Assembly: GCF_016906535.1 (NCBI RefSeq)
Contig: NC_057374.1
Coordinates: forward strand, 1,736,001 to 1,800,000
Direction of reading: 5' to 3'
Length of the DNA stretch: 64,000 nt
Source of the DNA: Rhizoctonia solani
Lineage: Eukaryota > Basidiomycota > Agaricomycetes > Cantharellales > Ceratobasidiaceae
Shown: piece by piece, positions 53,263-64,000 of the stretch
Layout: each line of letters starts with the position of its first letter
How positions within the stretch are numbered: position 1 is the stretch's first letter
Made by a program: the position numbers and the translations under genes
Notes under the pieces: generated by a model
Told to the model about the DNA's origin: nothing
Databases searched by the model: none
What the model saw: the letters and a program-made list of their open reading frames with translations, nothing else

Positions 53263-55398
53263 ACAGGTTACAGGTGGTGGCGGGGGAGTGGGGAGGGAAA
53301 TGTCCAGTTCACACTGTGGGACAGCGCGGCCGAGGTTTTATATAAAGGGAGTTATCCTGCGGCAGAATACAAGAACCAGAATGTGCACCAGATGTCAATT
53401 TTCGAGAAGCATAAAACGATAATCTGGATATTATATACCCCCGTATGCTGGCCGAATGGAGCGAGAGTCTGTGGCAGCCAGGTATCTGGTACTGGGGAAG
53501 TTCCAGTCGTGGAGGAGCGAGATGAGGGGGTACCTGATGTCAGGGTGCACCCACCCGTCGAGATCCCAAAGCCCGCCAAGTCCATCAGTCACATGACTTG
53601 GTTCGAGCAACCACGTTCTCAAAGAGCGACAGAAATTCGTGTATTTATAGCGCCGTGGGCGTCTTCTGAACTATTCTCGAGTCTGGAGTCTGCGACCCTG
53701 GCTTTCTAGGGCCTATATACGACGGTTCTGTACATAATTCTCGACTGGTCAGATTTCCTGGTCGTGTGCACACTAATGACTAAGCAGCTATGGAACCCAT
53801 TCTGGGACCACACCAATTCCAGCTCTCGGGCCTCGAACCGCAACGTCCATCAACCTTTGATTCTTCGAATTTATTACCCCGTCCAGTCGTTTTATTGCTT
53901 GGCGAACGTGGGCCATTCGCGTAATTTGATTGGTGGAATTTCTGGTACACTGTCGGCAAGCCTCGTGCTATGACACCAACCATTACGCCCACTTTTAGCG
54001 TTTGGTGGGCCGAAACGATCGGTGACTAGATGACCGTCATCCGATTTTTTTTTTTGCCTCCGTGGAAATGCTTGTGCTAATTAATTAAGGTGGCGCTCGC
54101 TAAAAAAAAAAAAAGGTGCATACATTGGTCACATTTCATGTCTGGGGGAACGTGGGTTGGTATAATCACGCACAAGGTACAACGTAGACATGTGTCTGCC
54201 GAGATTGATCCACTTATCATAGTTGCATTCATTCTCTAACCCCGCATCTGCCACAAAGTTCGTCTTGGGTCCAAACTTGGTTGATACGTTTCGTTAGAGT
54301 CTTCCCAGGCACGAACAGACCAGGTAGCTTCCGGATCTACAGTCGGCCCCATACGACTTGCGATCCCGGCTCATTGCCTGATGCAGTCAACCGTTTGGCA
54401 TATGGGCCCAAGCCACAACACGAGGGATAGTCGAAAGGAAGCAGCGGCGGCAGGCCTCCTATTGATAAACCACTTGCTTGTGGTCCAGTGGTACGGTAGG
54501 TCGGCGTTCTTTCGAATTCAGTCAAGAAAGTGTACAGGGACAAGCCGTGCCGTAATCATACTGGCCAGATTTGGTACGAGGAGTGTTTTACCGACGAAGA
54601 TCACTGAAATCCATCGAGAGACTCGAGATAGGGATACGTAGGCCTTCACCTTAAATCAAGACTAGTGCATGATTACGAGCGGCTATAATTAGAGTGTCGT
54701 ATCATATTACCCAAGCTGACATACAATCAGATATCTACTTTAAGGTGGTTCCGCATGCCTTTACTTTGGCTAGTCGGTAAGGTTTTATGGTGCACGCGAC
54801 ACAAAAATACATAACGTTATCACTCCGCAGGGCTCTTCATCCCGATTCCATTAGAACCTCAAATCCGGAGTAACATTGCATGCCAAATAAAACCGGTCCG
54901 CTGCACCCACGAGCCGACACAAGTGTTCGAGGCTTTCCCTCAATCACATCACATTCCAGCTTCAGAAAGGAACAACGACCCAATAGAACAGCATGTCGCG
55001 TGACGCGTATTTCCCGCGACTTGAATGGATACTTGCCCACGGTCGCTCATGGCTCGTATCCCAAAAGAGTGAATTGTAGAGTTAGCTCCCATGATAGAAC
55101 CCGTACAACCACAACCTGAGTGTTTCTGACAATTTATGGACTATGGGCGTACTCAACGTGTATCCAACCCTCAAGCACGTTTGGAACTACAAGAGTTCCC
55201 GTTTGGATAAAGTTTGTTACTCAGTTACACGAGCTTTCGCGGGACCCTACCAATGGGTACTATAATAACTTACAATACTTACAATAGATCGCCGAGCCTC
55301 CGAAAAGGCGAATTTCGAGCAATAGAATGAGACAAATCCGCGTTTGTATTGCGCAATATATTTTAAGAAGACAACGAGATATGCCGCGAGACTACCGA
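53263..55398. other. Intergenic with two homopolymer tracts
   Basis: Contains a T run at 54046-54055 and an A run at 54101-54113, with no supported gene. Short open frames are scattered. The right end is the 3' flank of the permease gene. Confidence 0.45.
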
Positions 55399-57522
55399 TT
55401 ACAACACCCACAGTCGACTTCCCTCGGGTAACTTTTTGTTCCTCCAAGCGTATAACGTACGCAACCCTGTGAAGATACACATCCCGAGGAGCAGAATAGC
55501 AAAATTTACCATATGTCCTTTTTGTCGACTTTAATATCCGTGCCGGGTAATGGAACCCTGAAAGATGACTCACCTGTGAAATAACGAGGACTTTCGTTTG
55601 ATTTGTATATCCACACGCCGATAATTTGACCTGGACCTGCGATTTTGTGGGGTCAAGGGCCAGAATACACATTGCTATCTGATAGAACCACATACCGGCA
55701 AACGATAATGCCAAGCCGAGCGCCAGTCCGGCGGCTCCAGTTGTACGCAGATTAGATGATAGCCATCCTAATGAGGGCGCTGGAAAGTGGCATGATTCGT
55801 AAATGAAATTACTTTAGAAACAGCAGGACACCTACCAACGCAGGCAAACGAACTTGCTGTAGCGAGACATAGTACGCCGTAACGAGCTTTGAACGCTGTA
55901 GCTGGCAAAAGCGCTTCCACGAGGAAAGAAATGCTGGCGACAAACATGCAGCAAGTGGATACCAAACTACGTATATTGTGTCGGTCTCCGAACCATGCGC
56001 ATACCAATGTAACAACGTAAGCACAGGCGTACGGTGCTGCGGCCGAAGTATCAGTTATACTAATCGGATAAATATTCCACGCAAACACAACTCACGGACT
56101 GTAAAAAGTTGCGCCTCAAGGCCCGAGTAGCCGAGCCCGGAAACAATGGTCGGGAGAAATAGAGACAGCGAGCTCAGCGGAATTGCCGTGCAAAGGTACC
56201 CAATGTAATGTCCGTATAAGCGCCAATCTTTGAGCGTTTCTTTGGCCTCAGCCCAGGTGAAATGTGAGCCCCTGTATAAGAGTTGAGACCATTAGTTTCG
56301 ATTGGATAAGTTGTATGCGCGCGTACTGGGTGGAGGCAAGTCCTTTGAGACGACCAACTGCAAGCGCTCGTTCCTCTTCCGACAGCCAAGTGACCGTCTC
56401 CGGAAAGTCTGGAAAGAAAAGAAACACAAACAACGAGGAAGCAACACTCGGAATCCCTGCGCAGCTCGTGATTAACCAATCGTATGAGATATGTACTGCG
56501 ACATACCTTCGAGGATGAACAGCCATCTCCATCCCTCGATTCCTCGGACCATGTTCATATGCCCTACTCCATATGCGATCGCTCCTCCAAATGCGCCTGC
56601 TAAAGTAGCTGATGCCCAAACCAAAGCTATACGGAGACTACGCTCTTCCGGGCGGTACCAAAAAGTAAACAAGTAGATAAGGCCCGGAAACAACCCTCTG
56701 TTACGAAATTGGATGAGACTGTCAGCTATTCTGAAAAAATTACTTACGCTTCTGCAGCACCCAAAAGGAATCGCACAACCGTCAGTCCAGCATAATTCTG
56801 TACAGCACCCAGGATCATCGTCATAGAGCCCCATAAAAACATTAACAATGCAATCCAACGCTAAAAGAGGCGTCAGCCCCAAGGTCGACTAAAGAGAAAC
56901 ACATTAGGAAACTCACAGAAGGACGAAAGACCTTTAAGAAGTAGTTTGAAGGTGTCTCAAAGACCGTGTATGCGATGAGAAATGTCTATGTTATCGCGTG
57001 AATTAGCATGTCGTTCAGAGCCACTAAGAATATCGCACCTGCAAGGCGATCAGGTACTGATAGTTCCTGTTGGATAGCCTTACGTCAATCATGCATCTGG
57101 ATCATTGAAGGGCATACGTACGTCAGACCAAGCGTCTTCATCAAGGAGTGTCCCGTTGCGTCGTTGAGTAATCGAGCATTTCCCTATTAAAATCTCAGTT
57201 GGCCGACTCTGGTGTACCAAAATAATCGTGCTCACAATATTTGATCTGAGGTCGAACGAGTCATTGGTCAGCCTCAAGTTGAAAGGGAGAAGAGCTCACC
57301 GATCCAAAAAGCACAGCAGATAGATAACGATCGACGCGGGTAGAATCTTTAAATCAATCTTCCATACCAATCGGCGTTCGTCTGCTTTGTTGTGCCTACA
57401 AAATCTTGTTATTGAAAATGCCCTGTTAGTCGATAAAGAGCAAAGACATACGCTGGGCCGTCGATAGATGCCGAATCGACGTATCGCTCGACATCCACCT
57501 TTTCACTGGACGAGTCCTTCAT
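55399..57522 (-). CDS. MFS anion permease, allantoate/Dal5 type
   Basis: Minus strand, about ten or more exons; ATG at 57522, stop TAA at 55399-55401. Family signatures are clear: KIDLKILPASIVIYLLCFLDR followed by SNIGNARL, a TFLIAYTVFETPSNYFLK helix, the ETVTWLSEEER cytoplasmic loop, and the C-terminal GVWIYKSNESPRYFTGH and NFAILLLGM helix. These are anion:cation symporters taking up allantoate, nicotinate or related organic acids; the substrate cannot be told. The codons for part of DRSNIGN lie on a 10-nt exon (57236-57245). Confidence 0.85.
57236..57245 (-). other. 10-nt microexon in the Dal5-type permease gene
   Basis: Minus-strand ATCAAATATT is bounded by CAG upstream (intron 57246-57299, 54 nt, GTGAGC donor) and GTGAGC downstream (intron 57184-57235, 52 nt, TAG acceptor). 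With it, the junction reads DR-SNI-GNARL, a conserved family motif. Skipping it would shift the frame. Confidence 0.7.
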
Positions 57523-60169
57523 GGTGATTGTTTGAAAAAATTTCCAAGCTGGGGCTTGAGTCCAGCAGCCGCTAGGTGAGACTTGCCGGTTTATATTCAC
57601 AAAGGCGGAAATTTCTTCGATACTATCATCTGTAATACATATCTTAGCTGGGGTTCTGCTAAGCGAATGGCTTGGTAGGCTGAATCTAATACTTGAGGCA
57701 CAAGATCCAAGTGATGTATACAGGGTGTACGGGGTGATAAATTTCACACAGATTCCAGGCTGACCTCATGCGTGTCAGTAATTACGCTGGTAATTTAATT
57801 CAAGACTAGCTCAACTAGCTTTAAGACCAGTTTCATGACTTATAACTTGTGATTACATTATCCTGCAGATCAATGAACAGCTTTGGGACCGGCCCCATAC
57901 AATAGTTGCCTCCATAGAGAGTACACGTTGTAACGTTAAATCCTCTTCATTGCGGCCCAGAAGCCCGTTGCTGGATCATAGTCTAACGAAACGCCAATTA
58001 CAAGTTGGTTATTAATAATCAAATACGTCAACTCTTTGTCGATCGGAACTTTGTGGAAGAGTTGATAAGGCTGCTGCCAATTGAATTTGAGCTCTTCGTA
58101 ACTATTGCTGAATGAGTATTTGAGGATATCTGTCAAGAGGCAACTTAGGAAGTTCAAAAAGTAAGCCGAGACTCTAAAACTGAGCTGAAAGATACAAAGA
58201 TGGTATCAGAGTTACAACGTTAATTGGATCTATTACAAGGGGCTATCCAGGCCTAGGTGTGGGCGAGAAGAATCAGAGGCCTTAAGTTGGAGTCAGCGGA
58301 GACACGAGCGCAAGCTTAAGCAAAGGATTACCTACGGGGGCCCAGAAACCCTAGAGCACTCCGGTTTTGGGAACCTCGTTAGGATCCGACAGATCTGGAT
58401 TGCTCACCGAGTAATTGGGAACACTCCATCCGTCATGCCGAACTCTCTGGAGTGCTCGCCGACAATAGCGAGTCCCATGGCGCTCCCGAGATTTTCGGGG
58501 CCTCGTAGAGATAGGGATTATATGTATATACATGATCACGTGACATACATTAAGTCTCAATTCTGTTTCTGAGTTGTATTGGGCTATTTCGTGAGGCCTA
58601 GCGGGTTGATCAATCCTTGACGACCCAATTTGGAGTAATAGCAATAGATAAGCTGGTGCCTAAGCGATTGGCAATGAATTTACTGATCGGTAGAAACGTG
58701 CTTGCTATTTAGAGTAGCAGATCAAACTTGGCCGAGCTAATACTTGATTCCGATCAAATATGTACAAAAGTCCAAACTGAAAAGTACCATTGAGTACACA
58801 CAAGCATTCAAAATATGGACTATCAGAAAAATAAGACAGACGAGTCGGCCCTCACCGTCCAGTCTTGCACACACTGAGTGCCACAGTGCGCCGTTGCGTA
58901 TCGTTCTTGAACCACTTATCACTCTGCAAAGTCATGAGAGCTGGTTTTGGATGCCCGCCCGCGAGCCAGTTTCGCGATCAGGCATCCCTGGTCCACTCTC
59001 GCTGCTTCGCGATTGCGGGGATTCCCCAGACCTCACCATCCTCTGGCGTCTGTCCGACTCACGTGACGGCCATCCCTGCTCCTTGGTCAAGTACTGCGTG
59101 TGATGCCCCTGCGCGTTACGGCCCACATGTCCACGTATTCATTAATCTATAGTGTCGGACTATGTGGGGTTTCTGTTTTCTAGCTTTTCCTTCAGTCAGA
59201 AGGTAGTGTGGTTTGTTGTCGAATTCGACTGGTGTCATCAATCTGGCTGTCCGAACCGCGGGTTTACTCACGTATTCATGCCCCACTCCCCGTCTACGTT
59301 CTGCAAATCTATTAGACCTCCCACCTGATCAGCATTCGGATGATGACGTGTATCCATCCATATATAGCTGATCTATAGGTTAAATTGTCTAGTAGTTTGG
59401 GCTACGAGCACCGGAGGCCAAGTTGTATTCTATTTCATTTTTACAACTAAAAAGAGGCCTCTTTGTTTCTATGTGGCGACATATATTTGGGAACCAAATA
59501 CCATATCTATAAATGCACTAATGGTTACATGTCCATGCTATCCACGGTACTGAGAGTGGAGTTCAGCAAGCAGTTCGGGGTACGCCAAGACAATAATGAC
59601 GTTAATGGTGTAGTGGAAATGGCCGTGGCCACATCAACTAACTCTCACTTGCGCTCTGCAATCCGGGGTGTACAACACAATACTCAAGAAGCTCTCCTGC
59701 TTTGGGAAAGACTGGATCTTTGCGGATTTTTTTGTCTGCCCTCGTTTTTATTCTCTGTTGGGCAACGAAAGCGTCCTGTTTACGCGAATTTCGTCATATA
59801 GCAATATTTAAGTTAACAATAGATAGCAATGAAATTAAGTTGCTATTGGTTACAAACCTCTGTCTTATCCATACCAATTATGTACACTACTGAACCTTCC
59901 TTTATCTGACAACAAAGGCTTCGATGTGTTTTTGTCATCAAATATAGAAAGGTCCCTTTTTGCATTCCGCCTAGGGCGGTGCCTGAGTAGTCTGGTTACA
60001 GCACACGGGCTATATCCATCCTTTTTCTTGCATTGGTTGATCGCACTAATTGTCTAAACGGGATAAATCACACAGCAGCTATTTATACCTGCATACGTCT
60101 GAACTCTGTTGACCACCCCGCTTTCTGATTGATCTTAAGCTTACACCATAATCGAACCAGTTGCACACC
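57523..60169. other. Intergenic, no gene recognised
   Basis: Small open frames occur on both strands (57936-58157 minus, 58744-59103 plus, 59463-59801 plus), none with recognisable domains or splice context. A short palindromic GAGCACTCC/GGAGTGCTC pair lies at about 58352 and 58449. Confidence 0.45.
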
Positions 60170-62073
60170 ATGGTTGCTCGAGGCTCCAAAATTCGTAGTG
60201 TAGCTTGGGATAGGCTCAGAGGATCACTGCAGATTTTGAAAAACACCACAAGCATATTCCCACAGCTTTCTTCTGCCATTAGCTCGCTACTATCGTGTTT
60301 GGATGAATTTGAGGTAAGTAAGTGTGGCGGTGCGTCTCGGAGGGGTTTGTAAATAAAAGCTTTCCTCTTGCAGGCAGCGGCACGAAGTCGCCAGGATTTT
60401 GAGGACCTTGCCACTGAGCTGGCCACGCTAAGCGATACTCTAAACCAGTATATACATGGGCCTTCATCTATATTTATGTCCGGTTCTGTAAAGAGCATCT
60501 CTATGTGAGTTTCTTGTGCATGTTCACATCATATTGCACGCAATAACTATTTTTACAGTTCTATTGAAAATCAAGCAAAGGAAGTCAGGGAGAGACTGTC
60601 GCGCGGGAAGAAAGGGGGTATACGGGGTATCCAAGAAGATGAAGAACTGCTAAGGTATTATCGACGGATCCAGACACTATTCCGGCAACTACAGGTAAGA
60701 GTGTTGCTATTATTTATGACGAAAATCTAACCAATCATAGACAAACGCGAACTCAAATACGTGGAAGATCGCGAATGAACACTTGGCGGTGAGTTAATGC
60801 TGATTTCTTCATATTTGACTCATGAAGAACTCAAACGATCTCGTAGAATACGAGGCTAGAGAGCTTGAACCCAGTCAAGCAAGCTGTATATGATTCGGGC
60901 CTATCGACTGAAATCAACCGTCGAGGCTGTACCGAAGGAACACGCACAAGAGTACTAGGGAATCTTGATCACTGGCAAATCGATCATACATCTCAACCTA
61001 TACTCTGGATGAATGGCATGGCAGGAACAGGCAAGACCGCCATCGCATGGACCTTCTGTGAGCGACTCGAAAAGCGCAACCTTTTGGCGGCCAACTTTTT
61101 CTGTACTCACAGTTCGGCGGAATGTGGGCGTGTGACGCGTATTGTGCCGACTATTGCGTATCAGCTCGCTCGATATTCGATTCCGTACCGGTCCACATTG
61201 TGCAAGGTCCTAGCGGAAACTCCAGATATTGGATCGAAGAAAATACCCATCCAATTTGAACGATTGCTGAAAGAACCGCTACAGCAAGTGAAGGATGCAA
61301 TCCCCGAACATCTCGTCGTTGTAATAGACGCATTAGACGAATGCGAAGACCGTAACGGGGTTAAACTCTTCCTTGAAATGCTTTTCCGACATGCTCCGCA
61401 ACTACCACTGAAGTTCTTGGTTACAGGACGACCTGTGCCTGATATATACGGAAAAATGATGGACCCGTCACGTCCTCGAGAGATCATGTCTCTGCATGAA
61501 GTGGAGAACTCGGTAGTACGAAACGACATTGAACTGTACTTCAAGGAACAGTTGGCATCCATGGCCCTCAGCTCAGTCGAGATATCGCAGCTCGTAGAAC
61601 GCTCTGGCGCTCTGTTCGTATATGCGTCTAATCTTGTGGACTATGTTCAATCTGGCAAACGATCAGGTGGCTCCCATAAACGACTGCAGTCCCTGTTTGG
61701 CACGGTGCCTGGGCCACCGAAATCACATTTGCAAGTCGATGCACTATACAAAGCAGTGCTAGAATCAGCTCTTAACGAAGACGAGCGAGAAAGCGATGAA
61801 AGGGCGGAAACATTAGCAGCACTCCGTGTTGTGCTGTCTGCTCACAAGCCAATCGGTTTGGAGGAAATCGCGTCTTTGTCGGGAATCGGGGATGTGCGAC
61901 GAACACGCTTGGCGCTTCTACCTCTATGGTCAATACTCTATCAGGGAAAGGAGACAGGGCTTGTATCAACACTGCACCCGTCATTTACTGAGTTTTTGTC
62001 TAACAAAGAGCGATCCGGGCCGTATTTCTGTGATGGAATTGAATATGGTCGGTCCGTGTATTCCGTCTCATAA
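60170..62073 (+). CDS. NACHT/STAND NTPase (NLR-like), lacking C-terminal repeats
   Basis: Five exons: 60170-60313, 60374-60504, 60559-60694, 60741-60788, 60847-62073, giving 561 aa in consistent phase. The first ~150 residues are a helical N-terminal domain seen before many Agaricomycete NACHT proteins. The NTPase has a Walker A GMAGTGKTA and a Walker B LVVVIDALDECED, followed by NACHT-associated helices with TGRP (sensor-like). Fungal relatives act in self/non-self recognition and cell death. Usual family members continue into WD40, TPR or ankyrin repeats. This frame stops soon after EFLSNKERSGPYFCD, so no ligand-sensing repeat is present. Confidence 0.85.
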
Positions 62074-62667
62074 ATATTCTCCGCTACACCCTTCCAACGA
62101 CTTGTTTTAATATTTCGATTTTTCTCATGAGCACTATCATAAATTCGTTTCACTTTTTCATGTTTTTGAAACTGCCTCAACTGTTCTCAGGAATCCAATT
62201 AAATCTCTCCTGCGATGTAATACAGTTAGATTACAGTACCATATATGCGCTTGTTTTTACAACTTGCTTGACCATAGATCAACGGGTTCAAAAGAAGAGA
62301 GGAGCATTTTATGGAACCAAGGTGACACCAAGTGCCGATCGATTTATAGCCCGAGCTGCTTTGAAATGAAGTCCTGGTCGTCTTTCCGATACGTTCACCT
62401 TTTTCCGAACCGGGTAATACGCTTACAATAAGTAAAATATTGGCTATCGCATGAGTACAGCACCGCTTTATCCAGCTCTCAATAGTGGTATGAACCAGTC
62501 AAGCCGATGATTATGTCTAAAACTACTCTACCTTCGTTGGAAGGCAAGATTGGAGCTTGTTAGTTCCACGCCACTCCCATCACGTGTCAGAGATTCAGGG
62601 GTTGCCGCACTCTGATGTATCGGATGCAAATTCTTCCGTCCCCGACGCCCCTCAAGACAACGACAAA
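62074..62667. other. Intergenic, promoter of RPL17
   Basis: No supported gene. AT-rich to about 62520, then the more GC-balanced promoter and 5' UTR of the ribosomal protein gene. Confidence 0.5.
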
Positions 62668-63562
62668 ATGGGTGAGTAGAACAATAGGCAGGAATTTCTT
62701 GGGTTAATTTGGGTAAATGTAGTTCGCTACGCCTCCGCCGCCCTTGCAACCAACCCGGAGAAGAGTACGTACTAGGGATGGAAATGCGGGACAGATTGAG
62801 GATCTAAGTATTTTATTTAATAGCCGCCCGTGCTCGCGGCGAGTACCTCCGCACCCACTTCAAGAACATGCGCGAGGTTGCGGCTGCCTTGACTGGTGAG
62901 ATATATTATACTAACTTATTCTCGATAAATTTGTTCAATGAGCGATAATTCCAGGTCTCAAGCTCACCAAGGCCTATACATATCTTGACAACGTGAAAGA
63001 TCACAAGCAGGTGATCCCCTTCCGCAGGTTTGCTGGTGGTGTTGGACGTGCATCTCAAGCAAAGGAGTTCGGTGCTACTCAGGGTGCGTGTCTTAGATAG
63101 AAACTTGGCATCTTTGGCTAAAAGTGGTTTACAAGGTCGCTGGCCTGAGAAGTCCATCCGTTTCATTCTCCGCCTTTTGAAGAATGCCGAATCCAATGCG
63201 GATGCGAAGAACCTTGAGCTTGAGGAGCTTATCATCAAGAACATCGTTGTTCAACAGGCTCCTGTGCGTATATGATTTGTCAAAGTCTGAAAGATGCCAA
63301 CCCGCCCTATTAGAAAACCCGCCGCCGCACTTACCGTGCCCACGGTCGCATTAACCCCTACCAGGGTCACCCTGCCCACGTCGAGGTAATGGCAAATACT
63401 ACAGATCACTAGTATTAAGCTAATTGTGGTCTTTTAAAGATTATCCTTTCGGCTGCTGAGGAAGAGGTAGAGAGGAACAAGGAGAAGGATGATATTTCCA
63501 AGATCGTCGCTCCCAATCGCCGTTTGCTCGCTCGCCGACGAATTGAGGCTTCCCGGGCATAA
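62668..63562 (+). CDS. RPL17: 60S ribosomal protein L17 (uL22)
   Basis: Seven exons: 62668-62671, 62723-62764, 62824-62895, 62955-63083, 63136-63263, 63314-63385, 63440-63562, giving 189 aa, near the usual ~185. Exon 1 is only ATGG, as in many fungal ribosomal protein genes. The signatures of eukaryotic uL22 are seen: [46 protein letters not shown] and [14 protein letters not shown]. It binds 23S-like rRNA domains and lines the exit tunnel. No lesion is seen, so this is a useful check that long stretches of the window are accurate. Confidence 0.95.
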
Positions 63563-63896
63563 ACTCATTAATGAATGAATGGGGGGCAAGTGTTGCATTC
63601 CATCTATTCTTTTGCACCGCTGTACCATGTCCAACAACTTGCACTCCGGTTTATGTGAGCCTATATGCACCCATGTTTATGCACGTACTTTTAGCTTTTT
63701 TGTGTTGGTGGATCATGTGAGAGGAGGGATCAAATAAAACTTGAAATTAAGCCGACCGGCAACTGCAAATCAACCGTTTCCGATCGAGCTTATTTATACC
63801 CTCGACTGTCACTCAGGTGCACCCCGTGAGGCCGTCATAAAACATTATCGAACCTACGCGCTCGATTGGTCTTTCAACGAGTTCGTTCCCACTACC
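63563..63896. other. Intergenic, RPL17 3' flank and next promoter
   Basis: No gene. It contains the 3' end of RPL17 (T-rich near 63690) and the promoter of the gene starting at 63897; a TTTATACC box lies at 63792-63799. Confidence 0.4.
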
Positions 63897-64000
63897 ATGA
63901 TCTCTCGCCAGTTAATCACACGAACCTCAGTTTCTTCGTTTCGTATCACGTCCTTTCTCGCAACTAGGCGAATACATCGGGATGCATCGATTCCAGTACA
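63897..64000 (+). CDS. Start of a gene with a mitochondrial-type presequence (cut by window end)
   Basis: ATG at 63897 opens a frame to the window end. The peptide is rich in Arg, Ser, Thr and Ile without acidic residues for about 28 positions, the composition of a mitochondrial targeting peptide. Only 34 codons are visible, so the product is unknown. Confidence 0.5.
   Translation, partial: MISRQLITRTSVSSFRITSFLATRRIHRDASIPV

Noticed and set aside
58744..59152. Overlapping plus-strand frames of ~100 codons as genes
   Set aside because: No domain, no splice context, and open frames occur on both strands with similar length, which indicates chance.

Overview
This looks like a nuclear contig from a filamentous basidiomycete (Agaricomycetes). 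A Rhizoctonia/Ceratobasidiaceae-like fungus fits best, but that is inference. Supporting evidence: eukaryotic genes with many 50-70 bp GT-AG introns, a fungal uL22 ribosomal protein gene, a V-ATPase proteolipid gene, a heme-thiolate peroxygenase, a NACHT/STAND NTPase with the 'NGMAGTGKTA' P-loop common in mushroom-forming fungi, a kinase with an HGD catalytic loop, and Ty3/gypsy chromoviruses carrying C-terminal chromodomains.

Bases 1-25,235 are a retrotransposon nest that can be read almost base by base. The oldest layer, element B, is a 5'-truncated, CpG-depleted chromovirus (3700-3877 plus 23014-25235). Element A (3878-23013, 562-bp LTRs, TSD CACCT) inserted into B's RNase H coding region. 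Two further chromoviruses of a second family then inserted into A's pol: element 1 (6597-13067, plus strand, 591-bp LTRs, TSD CAGAG) and element 2 (13599-20001, minus strand, 571-bp LTRs, TSD CTTGG). At the left edge are another element X (5' LTR at 246-818), truncated LTRs, and a stretch of decayed non-transposon sequence. Families A and 1/2 differ in sequence, yet each has a 13-nt block just after the 5' LTR that is perfectly complementary to a block about 35 bp downstream of its own TATA box, the arrangement expected of self-priming (Tf1/sushi-type) reverse transcription. All three gag-pol junctions carry the same GGGAAAA heptamer with pol in the -1 frame.

Bases 25,236-34,300 are a rearranged accessory region. 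They hold two partial copies of a membrane-protein gene, an intact five-exon gene for a small Trp/Cys-rich secreted protein (28495-29342), a ~200-bp inverted repeat bracketing that block, and a peroxygenase gene (33044-34307). Bases 35,448-38,055 are a compact housekeeping block: a uL29m mitoribosomal gene (minus), a zinc-knuckle SR-like gene (plus) and a V-ATPase proteolipid gene (minus). Bases 38,659-42,062 carry two more paralogues of the secreted protein, both with frame anomalies.

Bases 43,493-57,522 hold an MFS sugar transporter, a protein kinase, a Ser-rich protein with a C-terminal zinc finger, and an MFS anion permease of the Dal5/allantoate type with a 10-nt microexon, all on the minus strand. 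The right end carries a NACHT gene lacking C-terminal repeats (60170-62073), RPL17/uL22 (62668-63562) and the start of a further gene. Several conserved genes show 1-nt frame breaks, some in homopolymers, so consensus errors must be excluded before calling them pseudogenes. All intron/exon calls come from reading splice signals and protein similarity by eye.
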